Assembly: GCF_019449565.1 (NCBI RefSeq)
Contig: NZ_JAGRPM010000065.1
Span: 1 to 64,000, forward strand
Length of the DNA: 64,000 nt
Reading direction: 5' to 3'
From: Rhodoblastus sp.
GTDB taxonomy: Bacteria; Pseudomonadota; Alphaproteobacteria; Rhizobiales; Beijerinckiaceae
Shown here: piece by piece, positions 11,690 through 21,356 of the stretch
Layout of the letters: every line of letters starts with the position of its first letter
How positions within the stretch are numbered: the stretch's first letter is position 1
Translations under genes and position numbers: made by a program
Notes under the pieces: model-generated
Told to the model about the DNA's origin: nothing
The model's database searches: none
The model's input: the letters and a program-made list of their open reading frames with translations, nothing else

Positions 11690-11719
11690 AAAGCCGAAGC
11701 CCGGCGCAGGCCGGGCTTC
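11690..11719 (-). terminator. Rho-independent terminator after the DUF3141 operon
   Basis: A perfect 10-bp stem, GAAGCCCGGC / GCCGGGCTTC, with a 4-nt loop (11696-11719). On the minus strand it is followed by GGCTTTTC. It lies 28 bp beyond the stop of the DUF3141 gene and separates that operon from the efflux operon. Confidence 0.7.
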
Positions 11720-11746
11720 GATCTTGAGCTGGAGGCTCGGCGCGGA

Positions 11747-14134
11747 TCAGGCGTCCGAGGCCGCCGCTTTCCGGCCGCGAGACGGCAGAAGCTTCTGGAC
11801 GATCCCTTCGAGCGGGTCCCCGGCCGGGCCGGAGCCGACCAGCAGGGGCAGGCCAAGAATCGCGCGCATTTTTTCGAGCGTCTTGAGGGTCTGCGGATCC
11901 ATCTCGTCAGGGGAGCCGGCGATGAATTCGACGGTGGCGATCGCCCGCTGGCGGTCCTCGAAATCCGTCAGCAGGTGCGGCAGCGTCGCGATGGCCCGCT
12001 CCGGCGCGAATTCGACCACGATCGTCTGTTCGCGGATCAGGGCGTTGCGCTTTTCGGCGCCGAGCGAGGCGAAAGGCTCGTCCCTGCTGAGCACCTTCGC
12101 GGAACGCTCGAGACGATCGCGCCGAACCGCGCCGCGCGATTCCGCCATCAGGATCAACATGCGGATCACCGCGACCTCGAAGCCGCCGCGATCGATCGCC
12201 AGCAGTATCTCCTCGACCTCCGGCAAATGCGCCAGTTCGCCCGGATCAAGCCGCTTGCGCTGATAGGCGTTGGGGGCGCCGAGGCGCAGCATGGCCGGCT
12301 GGCCGTAGATCCCGAAGAAGGTCATTTCATAGGCGGCGTCGCGAATGTCGCGCCAGAAGTCGAAGGTCTGGACGACGCTGTCGGCCCAGACTTTCTCAAT
12401 ACCGAGGAACGGATTGCCGCTTTCCGCCGGCTGGCGCGCTTTGGCGACGTTTTCCGCCGCCTGCGCGACGAATTTCATCACCGGGTTTTCGTCCGCGAAG
12501 ATGCGCCGTTGCACGCGCGACGGATGGGTCTTGCGCAGGAATTCTGCGGTCTGCCCGTTGAAGCTGGCCTGGACCATCGGGCGCACGCCCATGTCATAGA
12601 TTTCGCTGGCCATTTCCGACAGGCGCGACACGGTGGCGAACATTTTCTCGTCGTCGCGCGAATCGTCGAAGCCGGCCAGATCGCTCATCTTGCGCTCGCG
12701 GAAGCTGACGAGGAAATGCGCGTCGACGCCTTCGCCCGTCTGCTCGTCAATGACCATTTCGTAAAGGCCGGGCGCGAGCGCCTCGATGGTCTTCAAGGTG
12801 GAGGTCACTTCGGCATGTTCCTTCTTCGCAATGGAAGAGGAGACGAAAATGCCGAGATGGCCGACCTTGTCATGCAGCATGTAGATGATGCGCTGGCCCC
12901 GGATGCGGATTTCATGCTCGTCGACGAAGGTGTCCACGATCCAGTTCAGCGCCTGCTCGGGCGGGGTGATGTTGTCGCCCTTCGAGGCGAAGACGATGAT
13001 CGGCGAGCGGATGCTGCGCAGATCGAGCCGGCGGCCGCGTTCGATGCGCGCCTCGCCGCGCGACAGACGGTTGCCGACGAAGATCTGCTCGACGATCCAG
13101 TGGATTTCGGACTCGTTGAGATAATGGAAGCCGCCCCACCAGCGCTCGAAATCGAGGAAGCTGTGGCGCGATTTCTCGACATTGGCGAAGAGGTCGTAAT
13201 ATTTGCCGAAGAAATTGCGGCCCGGATTGAGCTGCTCGAAATTCGAGACGAGATTGGCGCCGTCGAAGACGCCGCCGCCGATGTCGGACAGGATCAAGGC
13301 CGGCAGGATGCCGCCGAGCAGGCCGCCGTTGTAACGCATCGGATTTTCGCCCTTGCGTCCGGACCAGGCCGCGACCGGGGCGCCATTGATCACCAGCGGA
13401 CCGGTAATGTCGGGATTGGCCGCCGCGAGCACCAGCGTCGCCCATCCGCCTTGGCAATTGCCGACGACGATCGGCTTGGGCGCCTCGGGATGGCGGCGGC
13501 GGATTTCGGCGACGAATTTGGCTTCAGCGCGCATCACGTCGGCGAGCGTCTGCTCGGGCTCGGGCATCGGCCGGAACACGGCGAAATAGACCGGATGGCC
13601 GCCATGAAGGGCGACGCCGACCTGGCTGTCCTGCTTGAAGCCGCCGATGCCCGCGCCATGGCCCGCGCGCGGGTCGATGATCAGATAGGGACGCTTCCAG
13701 TCGAAAACCTCGACGCCCTCCGGCGGCTTGATCTTCAGGAGCACGTAATTGACCGGCGGGGACAAGTCCTTGCCGTCGAGCGCGACCTCGTAATCATAGA
13801 TCAGGACGGGCGGGGTGCCGGCGGCCTCATGCGCGATATCATTGTTGCCGCGCTCGCGCAGGACGTCGAGCGTCAGGACATAGCGCTCGCCCGCGTCGCG
13901 GGCGTAGGCGCGCGCCTCCTTGAGCAGTTCGCCATGATTGGCGGCGTCCTGCAAGCGGTTGAGCAGCGGATTCAGCTGCTCCCAAGCGCCGCGGAGGCGC
14001 TGGCCGTGGGTCCGGGTGATCTTCTGCACATGCGCGCTGAGGATCGCGCCAAGATTCTGCGCCTGCGCCGCCTGGGTCGAGCCGTCTTCAGCCTCGCGGC
14101 GGAAGATGTTTTCGGGGCTATAGGTCGAGGTCAT
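11747..14134 (-). CDS. DUF3141 alpha/beta hydrolase (PHA-synthase-like)
   Basis: A 795-aa DUF3141 protein. A helical N-terminal part of about 100 residues precedes an alpha/beta-hydrolase core related to polyhydroxyalkanoate synthases. The nucleophile elbow is GNCQGGW near residue 250, so the presumed nucleophile is Cys, as in PhaC (GxCxGG). A later Asp-containing segment (FASKGDNITPPEQ, near 378) and a His (DKVGHLGIF, near 424) complete a plausible Cys-Asp-His triad. A long C-terminal region has no assignment. It is the last gene of an operon with ackA (11 bp upstream) and a MaoC/phosphate acetyltransferase fusion. GAAGGAA precedes the start. The enzymatic role is unknown. Confidence 0.85.
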   Translation of the reverse strand: MTSTYSPENIFRREAEDGSTQAAQAQNLGAILSAHVQKITRTHGQRLRGAWEQLNPLLNRLQDAANHGELLKEARAYARDAGERYVLTLDVLRERGNNDIAHEAAGTPPVLIYDYEVALDGKDLSPPVNYVLLKIKPPEGVEVFDWKRPYLIIDPRAGHGAGIGGFKQDSQVGVALHGGHPVYFAVFRPMPEPEQTLADVMRAEAKFVAEIRRRHPEAPKPIVVGNCQGGWATLVLAAANPDITGPLVINGAPVAAWSGRKGENPMRYNGGLLGGILPALILSDIGGGVFDGANLVSNFEQLNPGRNFFGKYYDLFANVEKSRHSFLDFERWWGGFHYLNESEIHWIVEQIFVGNRLSRGEARIERGRRLDLRSIRSPIIVFASKGDNITPPEQALNWIVDTFVDEHEIRIRGQRIIYMLHDKVGHLGIFVSSSIAKKEHAEVTSTLKTIEALAPGLYEMVIDEQTGEGVDAHFLVSFRERKMSDLAGFDDSRDDEKMFATVSRLSEMASEIYDMGVRPMVQASFNGQTAEFLRKTHPSRVQRRIFADENPVMKFVAQAAENVAKARQPAESGNPFLGIEKVWADSVVQTFDFWRDIRDAAYEMTFFGIYGQPAMLRLGAPNAYQRKRLDPGELAHLPEVEEILLAIDRGGFEVAVIRMLILMAESRGAVRRDRLERSAKVLSRDEPFASLGAEKRNALIREQTIVVEFAPERAIATLPHLLTDFEDRQRAIATVEFIAGSPDEMDPQTLKTLEKMRAILGLPLLVGSGPAGDPLEGIVQKLLPSRGRKAAASDA

Positions 14135-14145
14135 GGGGCATTCCT

Positions 14146-15354
14146 TCAGGAAATGGCGGGAACGAGCGGCTGCTTCAGGCCGAGGAGTTCCGAGGTATGG
14201 GCGGCGATCATGCGTTCTTCGTCGGTCTTCAGGACCAGCGCGACGACGGGCGAGCCCTTTTCGGAGATGACGCGTTCATTGGCCGCATTGGCCTCCGCGT
14301 CGATCTGGATGCCGATCCACTCCATGTTTTCGAGAATGGACCGGCGGACGTGGACGGCGTTCTCGCCAATGCCGCCGGTGAACACGATACAATCCAGGCC
14401 GCCAAGCATTGCGCAGAGGCCGCCGATCTCGCGGCGCACGCGCCGAACGAAATAGGCGATCGCGTCCTTGGCGGATTGTTCGCTCGAAGCTTCGAGCACG
14501 CGCATGTCATGCGAAATGCCCGACATGCCCTTGAGGCCGGAGTTCTTGTAGAGCAGGTCGGTGATCTCGGCCGCGCTCATCTTTTTCTCGGCCATCAGAT
14601 AGAGCACGACGCCGGGGTCGAGCTGGCCGCAACGTGTGCCCATGGGCAGGCCATCGAGCGCCGTGAAGCCCATGGTCGAGGCGACCGATTTTCCGGCGTG
14701 AATGGCGCAGAGCGAAGCGCCATTGCCAAGATGGGCGACAATCACTTTTCCGCGCGCCAGAACCGGCTCCTCATGACGCAGGATTCGATGGATGAATTCA
14801 TAGGACAGGCCGTGAAAGCCGTAGCGGCGCACGCCCTCGTCATAATATTGGCGCGGCAAGGCGAATGTATCGGCAAGATAGGGATGCCTGCGATGGAAAG
14901 CGGTGTCGAAACAGGCTACCTGCGCAGCCTTGGGGAAAGCTTCGATCGCCGCCTCTATTCCCGCGAGATTATAGGGCTGGTGCAAGGGCGCCAGCGGCTC
15001 GAAGGTGTGAAGAATGCGGAAATTCTCGGCGTCGATGAGCAAAGGCTCGGAATAGATCGGCCCGCCATGGACGACGCGGTGGCCGACGCCGACGACATTG
15101 CCGCCGTGCTCTTCCTTCTCCATCCAGTCCAGCACCGCCGTCAGCGCCACCTTGTGATCGACCGCATGATGGGATTGATCGAGCGCGAACTGCGTCTTGT
15201 CGCCATTGCTCTTCTTCGCCGTGAAGGTCGCGTTGGCGCCGATGCCGTCGATGAGGCCGAGCGCGAGCGGGATCAGCTGGCCCTCCGCGATCTCATACAC
15301 CGAGAATTTGACCGAGGAGGATCCGGCGTTGATGGTCAGAATAATGTCGGCCAT
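14146..15354 (-). CDS. ackA: Acetate kinase
   Basis: A 402-aa acetate kinase (acetyl phosphate + ADP to acetate + ATP), or a related acyl kinase. It begins MADIILTINAGSSSVKF, with the phosphate-binding NxGSSS motif at residues 9-13. It also shows GHRVVHGG near 90, the FDTAFH catalytic segment near 148, HLGNGAS near 208, and FTGGIGENA near 325. The start at 15354 follows AAAAAGGAAG. It sits between a MaoC/Pta fusion and a DUF3141 hydrolase in one operon. Confidence 0.96.
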   Translation of the reverse strand: MADIILTINAGSSSVKFSVYEIAEGQLIPLALGLIDGIGANATFTAKKSNGDKTQFALDQSHHAVDHKVALTAVLDWMEKEEHGGNVVGVGHRVVHGGPIYSEPLLIDAENFRILHTFEPLAPLHQPYNLAGIEAAIEAFPKAAQVACFDTAFHRRHPYLADTFALPRQYYDEGVRRYGFHGLSYEFIHRILRHEEPVLARGKVIVAHLGNGASLCAIHAGKSVASTMGFTALDGLPMGTRCGQLDPGVVLYLMAEKKMSAAEITDLLYKNSGLKGMSGISHDMRVLEASSEQSAKDAIAYFVRRVRREIGGLCAMLGGLDCIVFTGGIGENAVHVRRSILENMEWIGIQIDAEANAANERVISEKGSPVVALVLKTDEERMIAAHTSELLGLKQPLVPAIS

Positions 15355-15460
15355 TTTCTTCCTTTTTCCATGCCCCCGGGGCGGCCGAGGCGGCGCGCAT
15401 GGGAGAGAGCGGCTCGCGTCCGGGGCGCCGCCGTCGAATGATTGTCGCGTCAGCGCGGCC

Positions 15461-16891
15461 TTACTCGGCCGCGAGCGCCTTGGACTCCACCGGGCCGGCA
15501 TAAGCGCGGCCGTTCTGGCGCCAATAATTATAGAGCTGCGCCAGGGCGCAGGAAACGAGACGCGCCTTGTCATTGTCGGCGCGGCTGGTGAGCATGACCG
15601 GGGCGGAGGCGCCGACGACGAGGCCGGCGGCCTCGGCATGGGCGACGAAAGTCAGTTCCTTGGCCAACATGTTGCCCGATTCCAGATTGGGCGCGATCAG
15701 CACATTAGCGTGGCCGGCGACCAGCGAGGCGATGCCCTTGGTGCGCGCCGCATCCACGTCGATGGCGTTGTCCATGGCCAGCGGGCCGTCGACGACGCCG
15801 CCTTTAATCTGGCCGCGTTCGGCCATTTTCGACAGGATCGCGGCGTCGAGGCTCGACGGAATGGCGGGATTGACCGTCTCGACCGCCGAGAGCACGCCGA
15901 CCTTCGGCTCGACGCCGCAGGCGAGCGCGAGATCGATGGCGTTCTGGACGATATCGACCTTGGTCAGGAGATCCGGCGCGATATTGATCGCGGCGTCGGA
16001 GACGAACAGCAGATCATCGAGGGTGAGCGTGTCGAGCACGAAGACATGGCTGATACGGCGCCCCGTGCGCAGGCCGCCATCTTTCTTGACGACGGCGGCG
16101 AGCAGATCGTCCGAATGCAGATCGCCCTTCATCACCGCGCCGGCCTCGCCCGCGCGCACCATGGCCACGGCCTTGTCGGCGGCGGCGCGATGGTTTTTCT
16201 CCTCGATGATCCTGAAGGGCGAAAGATCCGCCTCCAGCTCCAGCGCCGCCTCGGCGATGCGCTCCGGATCGCCGATGAAGATCGGCTCGATCAGGCCCTT
16301 CTCGAACGCCAGCAGCGGGCCATTGAGCGCATTATGGCTCTCGGGGCAGACGACGACGGTCTTCAGACGCGGCAATTGCGCGGCCAAAGCCAGCAGGTGG
16401 GAGAAATGATCCTTCTTATCCATGATGAGGGCCGGCAGCTCGCGCACCGGAGTCTCGACATTGCGGATCGGCGCGTCGATCAGGGCCGTTCCCTTGCAGA
16501 CGAGTTCGCCCTTGCCATTGGCGATGACGGTCTCGAAAACCACAGTCGGCTCAGCGCGCTTTTCGCGGCAGGTTACCGTCACCCGCAGGCGGTCGCCGAC
16601 ATGAACGCGGTTGAGAAATTCGAAATTCTGCTCCCGATAGAGCGTGCCCGGGCCGGGCAGGATATTGCCGAGAACGGCCGAAATCAGCGACCCGACCCAC
16701 ATGGACGGCGCGATCGGCGCGTCCGCGACCGGCGCGTCCTCGTCGGAGGGCAGCATCAGCGGATTAACATTGCCGGAGACATGGGCGAAAAGAAACAGGT
16801 CGCGGTCGGCGCAGACGCGCTCAATCGTGGCCGTGTCGCCCACCTGCAGCTGGGCCCAGGTCTTGTTGGAAATGGTTTTGGCCGTCTTCAT
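15461..16891 (-). CDS. MaoC hydratase / phosphate acetyltransferase fusion
   Basis: A 476-aa two-domain protein. Residues 1-150 form a MaoC-like (R)-enoyl-CoA hydratase hot-dog domain, with DLFLFAHVSGNVNPL carrying the Asp and His of the family's active site. Residues about 165-470 are a phosphate acetyl/butyryltransferase domain, with DAAINIAPDLLTKVDIVQNA and SAVETVNPAIPSS. The fusion is known in proteobacteria and could couple (R)-3-hydroxyacyl-CoA formation with acyl phosphate formation for AckA. The ATG at 16891 has GAGG upstream; the longer frame is implausible. It is the first gene of the operon. Confidence 0.92.
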   Translation of the reverse strand: MKTAKTISNKTWAQLQVGDTATIERVCADRDLFLFAHVSGNVNPLMLPSDEDAPVADAPIAPSMWVGSLISAVLGNILPGPGTLYREQNFEFLNRVHVGDRLRVTVTCREKRAEPTVVFETVIANGKGELVCKGTALIDAPIRNVETPVRELPALIMDKKDHFSHLLALAAQLPRLKTVVVCPESHNALNGPLLAFEKGLIEPIFIGDPERIAEAALELEADLSPFRIIEEKNHRAAADKAVAMVRAGEAGAVMKGDLHSDDLLAAVVKKDGGLRTGRRISHVFVLDTLTLDDLLFVSDAAINIAPDLLTKVDIVQNAIDLALACGVEPKVGVLSAVETVNPAIPSSLDAAILSKMAERGQIKGGVVDGPLAMDNAIDVDAARTKGIASLVAGHANVLIAPNLESGNMLAKELTFVAHAEAAGLVVGASAPVMLTSRADNDKARLVSCALAQLYNYWRQNGRAYAGPVESKALAAE

Positions 16892-17127
16892 GAATAGCCT
16901 CGCAATGGAGAAAGGTTCGGAACGCTCGCCGTACCGCCGACGCCTTCGCCGGCTTTCGCGCTCAAGCAGCCCGAACGGTACGGACCGATGGGCCGCCCCT
17001 GCAATGATTGCTGGCGGCCGACGCGCCAATGCGTGCCGCGAATCCTGATTTGCTGCACCGCAATATAAGCCATAAATGATGACAAGCCAATGAACGAAAG
17101 TCGCACTTCATATGGCGGTTTATGAAT

Positions 17128-18222
17128 TCAGACCACGACCGTGAGATTTTTCGCAGCGCGGGTCACCCCGGTATAAAGCCAGCGCTCGCGGTTTTCGCGA
17201 AAGGCCCAGCTCTCGTCGAACAGCACGACATTGTCCCATTGCGAGCCCTGCGCCTTGTGGACGGTGAGCGCATAGCCGTAATCGAATTCGTCCGACTCCC
17301 GGCGCTGGGCATAGGACAGGCTTTCCTCGGCCCCTTCGAAAAAGGCCGGCAGCACGCCGACGCGGATCGGCTTGCCGCTCGACGCCTCTTCCGGCGTCAG
17401 GCTCATGCGATAGCGCGCCCGACGCAGGCCCGCCGCCTTGTTGACGCGGAAAATCGCGCCATTGAGCAGGCCCTTGGTCTTGTCATTGCGCAGACAAACC
17501 AATTTCTCGCCGACCTCCGGCATAGGCTCCTTGAAGCCAAGCAGCTCGCGCAGCCTCTTGTTATAGGCGCGGCGCGTCTTGTTGAGCCCGACCAGAACCT
17601 GATCGGCCCCTTTCACCAGTTCCGCGTCGATCGCCGTGCGCGACACCACCCGCATGGCGCCGTGATCGCCCAGCGCCAGCCTTTCGCCGGCCCGGATCTG
17701 CATCGACAGCCGCACGATCGGGTTGCCCGCCGCCTGCCGATGCACTTCGGTCAGCATGACGTCCGGCTCCTGCTCGGTGAAATAGCCGCCGCCCTTGACC
17801 GGGGGCAATTGCGCCGGATCGCCGAGCACCAGAACCTTCTTGCCGAAAGAGAGCAGGTCGCGTCCGAGATCCTCGTCGACCATCGAGCATTCGTCGATGA
17901 CGATCAGGCTGGCCTTTGAGGCCGGGCTGTCCTCGTTCAGCACGAAGCTCGGCTCTTCCGTATCGAGATCCTTGGGCCGGTAGATCATGGAATGAATGGT
18001 GCGCGCCTCGCCGCAGCCCTTTTCGCGCAATACGAGCGCGGCCTTGCCGGTGAAGGCGCCGAATTGCACCTCGCCCTCGACATTTTCCGCGACATGGCGC
18101 GCCAAAGTGGTTTTACCCGTGCCGGCATAGCCGAACAGCCGGAACACTTGTGGCGCGCGGGAATCGGAAATCCAGTCCGCGACGGTGGAAAGCGCCTTCT
18201 CCTGCTGCGCGGACCAGTCCAT
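17128..18222 (-). CDS. RecD-like / UvrD_C ATP-dependent helicase
   Basis: A 364-aa SF1 helicase-like ATPase, much shorter than RecD (about 600) or RecD2. Walker A GYAGTGKT is at 31-38, Walker B IDECSMVDEDL near 105, a Q-loop (LGDPAQLPPV) near 132, and the C-terminal UvrD_C_2 motif GYALTVHKAQGSQW near 322 followed by YTGVTRA. Such small helicases occur widely in alphaproteobacteria; the DNA substrate is not known. The ATG at 18222 is preferred over a frame from 18285. It is divergent from ohr. Confidence 0.88.
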   Translation of the reverse strand: MDWSAQQEKALSTVADWISDSRAPQVFRLFGYAGTGKTTLARHVAENVEGEVQFGAFTGKAALVLREKGCGEARTIHSMIYRPKDLDTEEPSFVLNEDSPASKASLIVIDECSMVDEDLGRDLLSFGKKVLVLGDPAQLPPVKGGGYFTEQEPDVMLTEVHRQAAGNPIVRLSMQIRAGERLALGDHGAMRVVSRTAIDAELVKGADQVLVGLNKTRRAYNKRLRELLGFKEPMPEVGEKLVCLRNDKTKGLLNGAIFRVNKAAGLRRARYRMSLTPEEASSGKPIRVGVLPAFFEGAEESLSYAQRRESDEFDYGYALTVHKAQGSQWDNVVLFDESWAFRENRERWLYTGVTRAAKNLTVVV

Positions 18223-18387
18223 GGGCAATTTCCGTTTCGTTTCGCGCCAAATCCAAGGCGAATAATGAGAACCTTTACAGAACATTTTCAGGAAAGGCGA
18301 GAGCGGCGCCGGAAAATCGCTTCGGGGCGCAACCTAAGCGTTCCTGCGGGGTTGGTTGAGCGATAAGTCCTTTGACAGGAGAACCCG

Positions 18388-18831
18388 ATGACCGCCTATA
18401 CGATCAAGCCGCTCGAAACCGCCGTCGCCCATAATACCGGCGGACGCAACGGTCATTCCGAGACCGAGGACGGCTCGGTCAGCGTCGATCTGTCCGTACG
18501 CAAGGGCATGGGCGGTCCCGGCCTGCCCGGCACGACGACGCCAGAACATCTCTTTGCCGCTGGCTATGCCGCCTGTTTCGGCGGCGCGGTGGATTTCGTC
18601 GCCTCGCAGCACAAAGTGAAAATTCCGGACGCCAAGGTGACTTGCACAGTCTCGGTCGGCCCGCGCGAGGGCGGAGGCTTCGGCATCGCCGCCGAAATGA
18701 AAGTGACGTCGAAGAGCCTGCCGACGGCGGAATTGCGCAAGATCGTCGAGGAGGCTCATGAGAACATTTGCCCCTACAGCCACGCGACCCGGGGCAATAT
18801 CGCGTTTCATCTGGAGGTCGAGGGAGCCTAG
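18388..18831 (+). CDS. ohr: Organic hydroperoxide resistance protein (Ohr/OsmC)
   Basis: A 147-aa OsmC-superfamily peroxidase that reduces organic hydroperoxides with lipoylated partner proteins. The two redox cysteines are C63 (YAACFGGA) and C128 (ENICPYS), with spacing typical of Ohr. GGRNGH at 18-23 and the catalytic Arg region are also visible. AGGAGAACCC precedes the start. No ohrR is adjacent. Its stop overlaps that of rlmN on the opposite strand within the palindrome CTAG. Confidence 0.94.
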   Translation: MTAYTIKPLETAVAHNTGGRNGHSETEDGSVSVDLSVRKGMGGPGLPGTTTPEHLFAAGYAACFGGAVDFVASQHKVKIPDAKVTCTVSVGPREGGGFGIAAEMKVTSKSLPTAELRKIVEEAHENICPYSHATRGNIAFHLEVEGA

Positions 18832-20039
18832 TCCAGCTCCGCCGCCAGCCGCGCCCGCGCCCGCAGCTTTTCCGTCTCGCTCTTGAGCTGGCCGCAGGCC
18901 GCGAGAATATCGCGGCCGCGCGGCGTGCGCACGGGGCTCGCGTAGCCGGCGTTGAAGACGATGTCGGAGAATTTCTCGATCGTCTCCCAGCTCGAACATT
19001 CGTAAGGCGCGCCCGGCCATGGGTTGAACGGAATGAGGTTGATCTTGGCCGGAATGCCCTTGAGCAGCCGCACCAGCTCGCGCGCCTCGGCGGGAGAATC
19101 ATTGACCCCCTTCAGCATCACATATTCGAACGTGATGCGACGGGCGTTGGAGGCGCTGGGATAGTCGCGGCAGGCCTGCAACAACTCCTTGATCGGATAT
19201 TTCTTGTTCAGCGGCACCAGCTTGTCGCGCAGATCGTCGCGCACGGCGTGCAGCGAGATCGCCAGGGCCGCGCCCGCCTCGGCGCCAAGCCGCTCAATTT
19301 CCGGCACGACGCCCGAAGTCGAGACCGTGATGCGGCGCTTCGAAAGCGAAAGCCCGTCGCCATCGGAGAGAATATCCACAGCGTCGCGGACGTTCTCGAA
19401 ATTATAGAGCGGCTCGCCCATGCCCATGAAGACAATGTTCGACACCGCGCGCACGCCCTCACCTGAGGGGATAAGGCCATTGTCCGGCGGCGTCAGGCCG
19501 GGGAAATCGCCAAGCATCTCGCGCGCGACGATGAGCTGGGAGACGATTTCCTGCGTGGTCAGGTTGCGCACCAGCTTCTGCGTGCCGGTGTGGCAGAAGG
19601 TGCAATTCAACGTGCAGCCGACCTGGCTCGACACGCAGAGCGTGCCACGGTCGCTTTCCGGAATATAGACGCATTCCACTTCCGCGCCCTTGTCCAGCCG
19701 GTCGACCGGCGGCATGCGAATCAACCATTTGCGGGTGCCGTCGGTGGAAACCTGCTCCTCGACCACTTCCGGCCGCGCCAGCGTGAAATGCTCGGCGAGC
19801 TTCTGCCGCATGGCCTTCGAGACATTCAGCATGGCGTCGAATTCGCGCGCGCCCTGGAAATAGATCCAGTGCCACAATTGCGCGACGCGCATGCGGATCT
19901 CGCGCTCAGGCGTCCCGATCTCGCGCAAGGCTTCAGCCATCCCCGCGCGGGTCAGGCCCACCAGCGAAGGCTTTTGCGCAGGCGGAATGGAGGCAAGTTC
20001 GGCCGGGGTCTGAGGCGCGGCTTCGGCGGCCAGGGTCAT
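18828..20039 (-). CDS. rlmN: RlmN, 23S rRNA/tRNA adenine-C2 methyltransferase
   Basis: A radical-SAM methyltransferase that modifies A2503 of 23S rRNA and A37 of some tRNAs. The cluster motif CTLNCTFC lies near residue 145. GMGEPL, STSGVVP and the C-terminal Cys-containing [12 protein letters not shown] (the methyl-carrying/catalytic Cys region) are present. It is 403 aa from the ATG at 20039, which follows AAGGACGCC; a TTG at 20057 would add six residues. Monocistronic by position. Confidence 0.96.
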   Translation of the reverse strand: MTLAAEAAPQTPAELASIPPAQKPSLVGLTRAGMAEALREIGTPEREIRMRVAQLWHWIYFQGAREFDAMLNVSKAMRQKLAEHFTLARPEVVEEQVSTDGTRKWLIRMPPVDRLDKGAEVECVYIPESDRGTLCVSSQVGCTLNCTFCHTGTQKLVRNLTTQEIVSQLIVAREMLGDFPGLTPPDNGLIPSGEGVRAVSNIVFMGMGEPLYNFENVRDAVDILSDGDGLSLSKRRITVSTSGVVPEIERLGAEAGAALAISLHAVRDDLRDKLVPLNKKYPIKELLQACRDYPSASNARRITFEYVMLKGVNDSPAEARELVRLLKGIPAKINLIPFNPWPGAPYECSSWETIEKFSDIVFNAGYASPVRTPRGRDILAACGQLKSETEKLRARARLAAELD

Positions 20040-20142
20040 GGCGTCCTTGGAAGTCAATGGAGACGGAAAGTAAGACTTTTATCATAAGACGCGGGCCGGG
20101 GAAACCGATTGCGCCCGACGCGGATTTTCGCCACACAGCGGC

Positions 20143-20577
20143 ATGGTCTTCGCTGCTTTGCCCTTCCGCCGATTCCTGGCCCTCATCCTGCTGATCGCGG
20201 CGGGAATCGTCCTGCGTCGCTATGGCCCGGCGCATGGGCTGTCGCCCTTCATGATCCGCATGGGCGCGGGCGCGCTCTGGGCGGGCGCGATCTATTTTGT
20301 CATCGCTCTGCTGCTTCGCTCCCGCCCCCGCAAGCAGATCCTGATGGTCGCGGCCGTGATTTGCGCGGGGATAGAATTTTCCAAGCTGAGCCATACGCCC
20401 GCGCTCGATATCTTCCGGCTCACGACCGTCGGCGCCTGGGTGCTGGGCCGCCTGTTCGCCTGGAGCAATTTCCTGGCCTATGCGGCGGGCCTCGCCTCCG
20501 CGCTCGGACTCGACGCCCTGCTGGCGGGGGGCTTCCGCAACCCTTTCAAAAAGACCTCACGCGGCCGGCGGCGCTGA
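20143..20577 (+). CDS. DUF2809 small integral membrane protein
   Basis: A 144-aa protein with four hydrophobic segments (about 12-28, 42-60, 68-80, 108-128). The pattern IEFSKL...LGRLFAWSNFLAYAAGL is characteristic of DUF2809 (YjgA-like) membrane proteins. Function is unknown. The last seven codons overlap the end of the convergent DTW-domain gene. Confidence 0.75.
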   Translation: MVFAALPFRRFLALILLIAAGIVLRRYGPAHGLSPFMIRMGAGALWAGAIYFVIALLLRSRPRKQILMVAAVICAGIEFSKLSHTPALDIFRLTTVGAWVLGRLFAWSNFLAYAAGLASALGLDALLAGGFRNPFKKTSRGRRR

Positions 20578-21312
20578 CTTCTTCGCCGGTCGCCTCGGCG
20601 GGCGTCCCTTGCGCGCCGGCGCCTGCTCGACCACGGCGCCCGAGGCGAGCGCGGCGCGATATTTCGCCAGCATGGCCGCAAAACTCTTGCCCAGGGCGGT
20701 TTCGATCTCGGGACGGCGCTCCAGCCGGCTCAGCGTCAGTCCGGCCGCCTCAATGGTCGAAAGCGCCTCGCGGCGCGGCTCACGCCGCAATTTGCCGTAA
20801 AGGGAGGCGTGCTTCGGGTTTAGCGCCAGCCGCCGCGCCTTGAGAACCCAGGGATTGCGCCACCACAAGGTTTTGGCCTGCGCCCAGGAGCCGTCGAAGA
20901 TCACGACGCCCTTCAGTCCCGCGAGCGCCCGGTCCTGATCGGGCAGCGGCAGCCCCTTCTTGTCCAGCGCGACCAATTCGCGATCGGGTGGAAAATCCTT
21001 CACATGGGCCGCGCCGAGGTGAAGGACCGCCCATTGCGCCGGATCGGCCTCGCGCCCCAGAATCTTGCTCAGGCTCGGCCAGGACAGGCCGATCTTGAGC
21101 TGCGCGTCCTTCAGCGCGCGCAGCGCCAGCCGGGCGGTGCCGAGCAGGCGGTCCTGTTCTTGCGGGTGCTGGAGAACGAGTAAAGAGACACGGTTGGCGA
21201 CCGGCTCGATGGAATCGCAGACGCAGAGAAATTCCGGCTTGGCGCAAAGCGGACAGAGAATGGGCTCCTCCGCCGCGGGTGCGGCCGGCGCATTCAGGTC
21301 ATGTTCCGCCAC
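20557..21312 (-). CDS. DTW-domain protein, predicted tRNA aminocarboxypropyltransferase
   Basis: A 251-aa DTW-domain protein of the TapT/TuaA family, which transfers the 3-amino-3-carboxypropyl group of SAM to tRNA uridine (acp3U). It has the N-terminal cysteine knuckle CPLC...FLCVC, LVLQHPQE near 50, and the signature segment DGSWAQAKTLWW near 140, where the name-giving DTW reads DGSW. The C-terminal 25 residues are Lys/Arg/Ala/Pro-rich. The GTG at 21312 follows GGGGAG; a TTG at 21360 is a weaker alternative. It is 44 bp after gcvH on the same strand and possibly co-transcribed. Confidence 0.85.
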   Translation of the reverse strand: MAEHDLNAPAAPAAEEPILCPLCAKPEFLCVCDSIEPVANRVSLLVLQHPQEQDRLLGTARLALRALKDAQLKIGLSWPSLSKILGREADPAQWAVLHLGAAHVKDFPPDRELVALDKKGLPLPDQDRALAGLKGVVIFDGSWAQAKTLWWRNPWVLKARRLALNPKHASLYGKLRREPRREALSTIEAAGLTLSRLERRPEIETALGKSFAAMLAKYRAALASGAVVEQAPARKGRPPRRPAKKSAPPAA

Positions 21313-21356
21313 GCCAGTCTCCCCATGCCCAAGACTCTGCTCAGGCCTAAATCCGC

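Noticed and set aside
10664..14455. A 1263-codon plus-strand open frame
   Set aside because: It is antisense to emrA and the DUF3141 gene. Its Arg/Leu/Asp-rich low-complexity translation is typical of a shadow frame in high-GC DNA.
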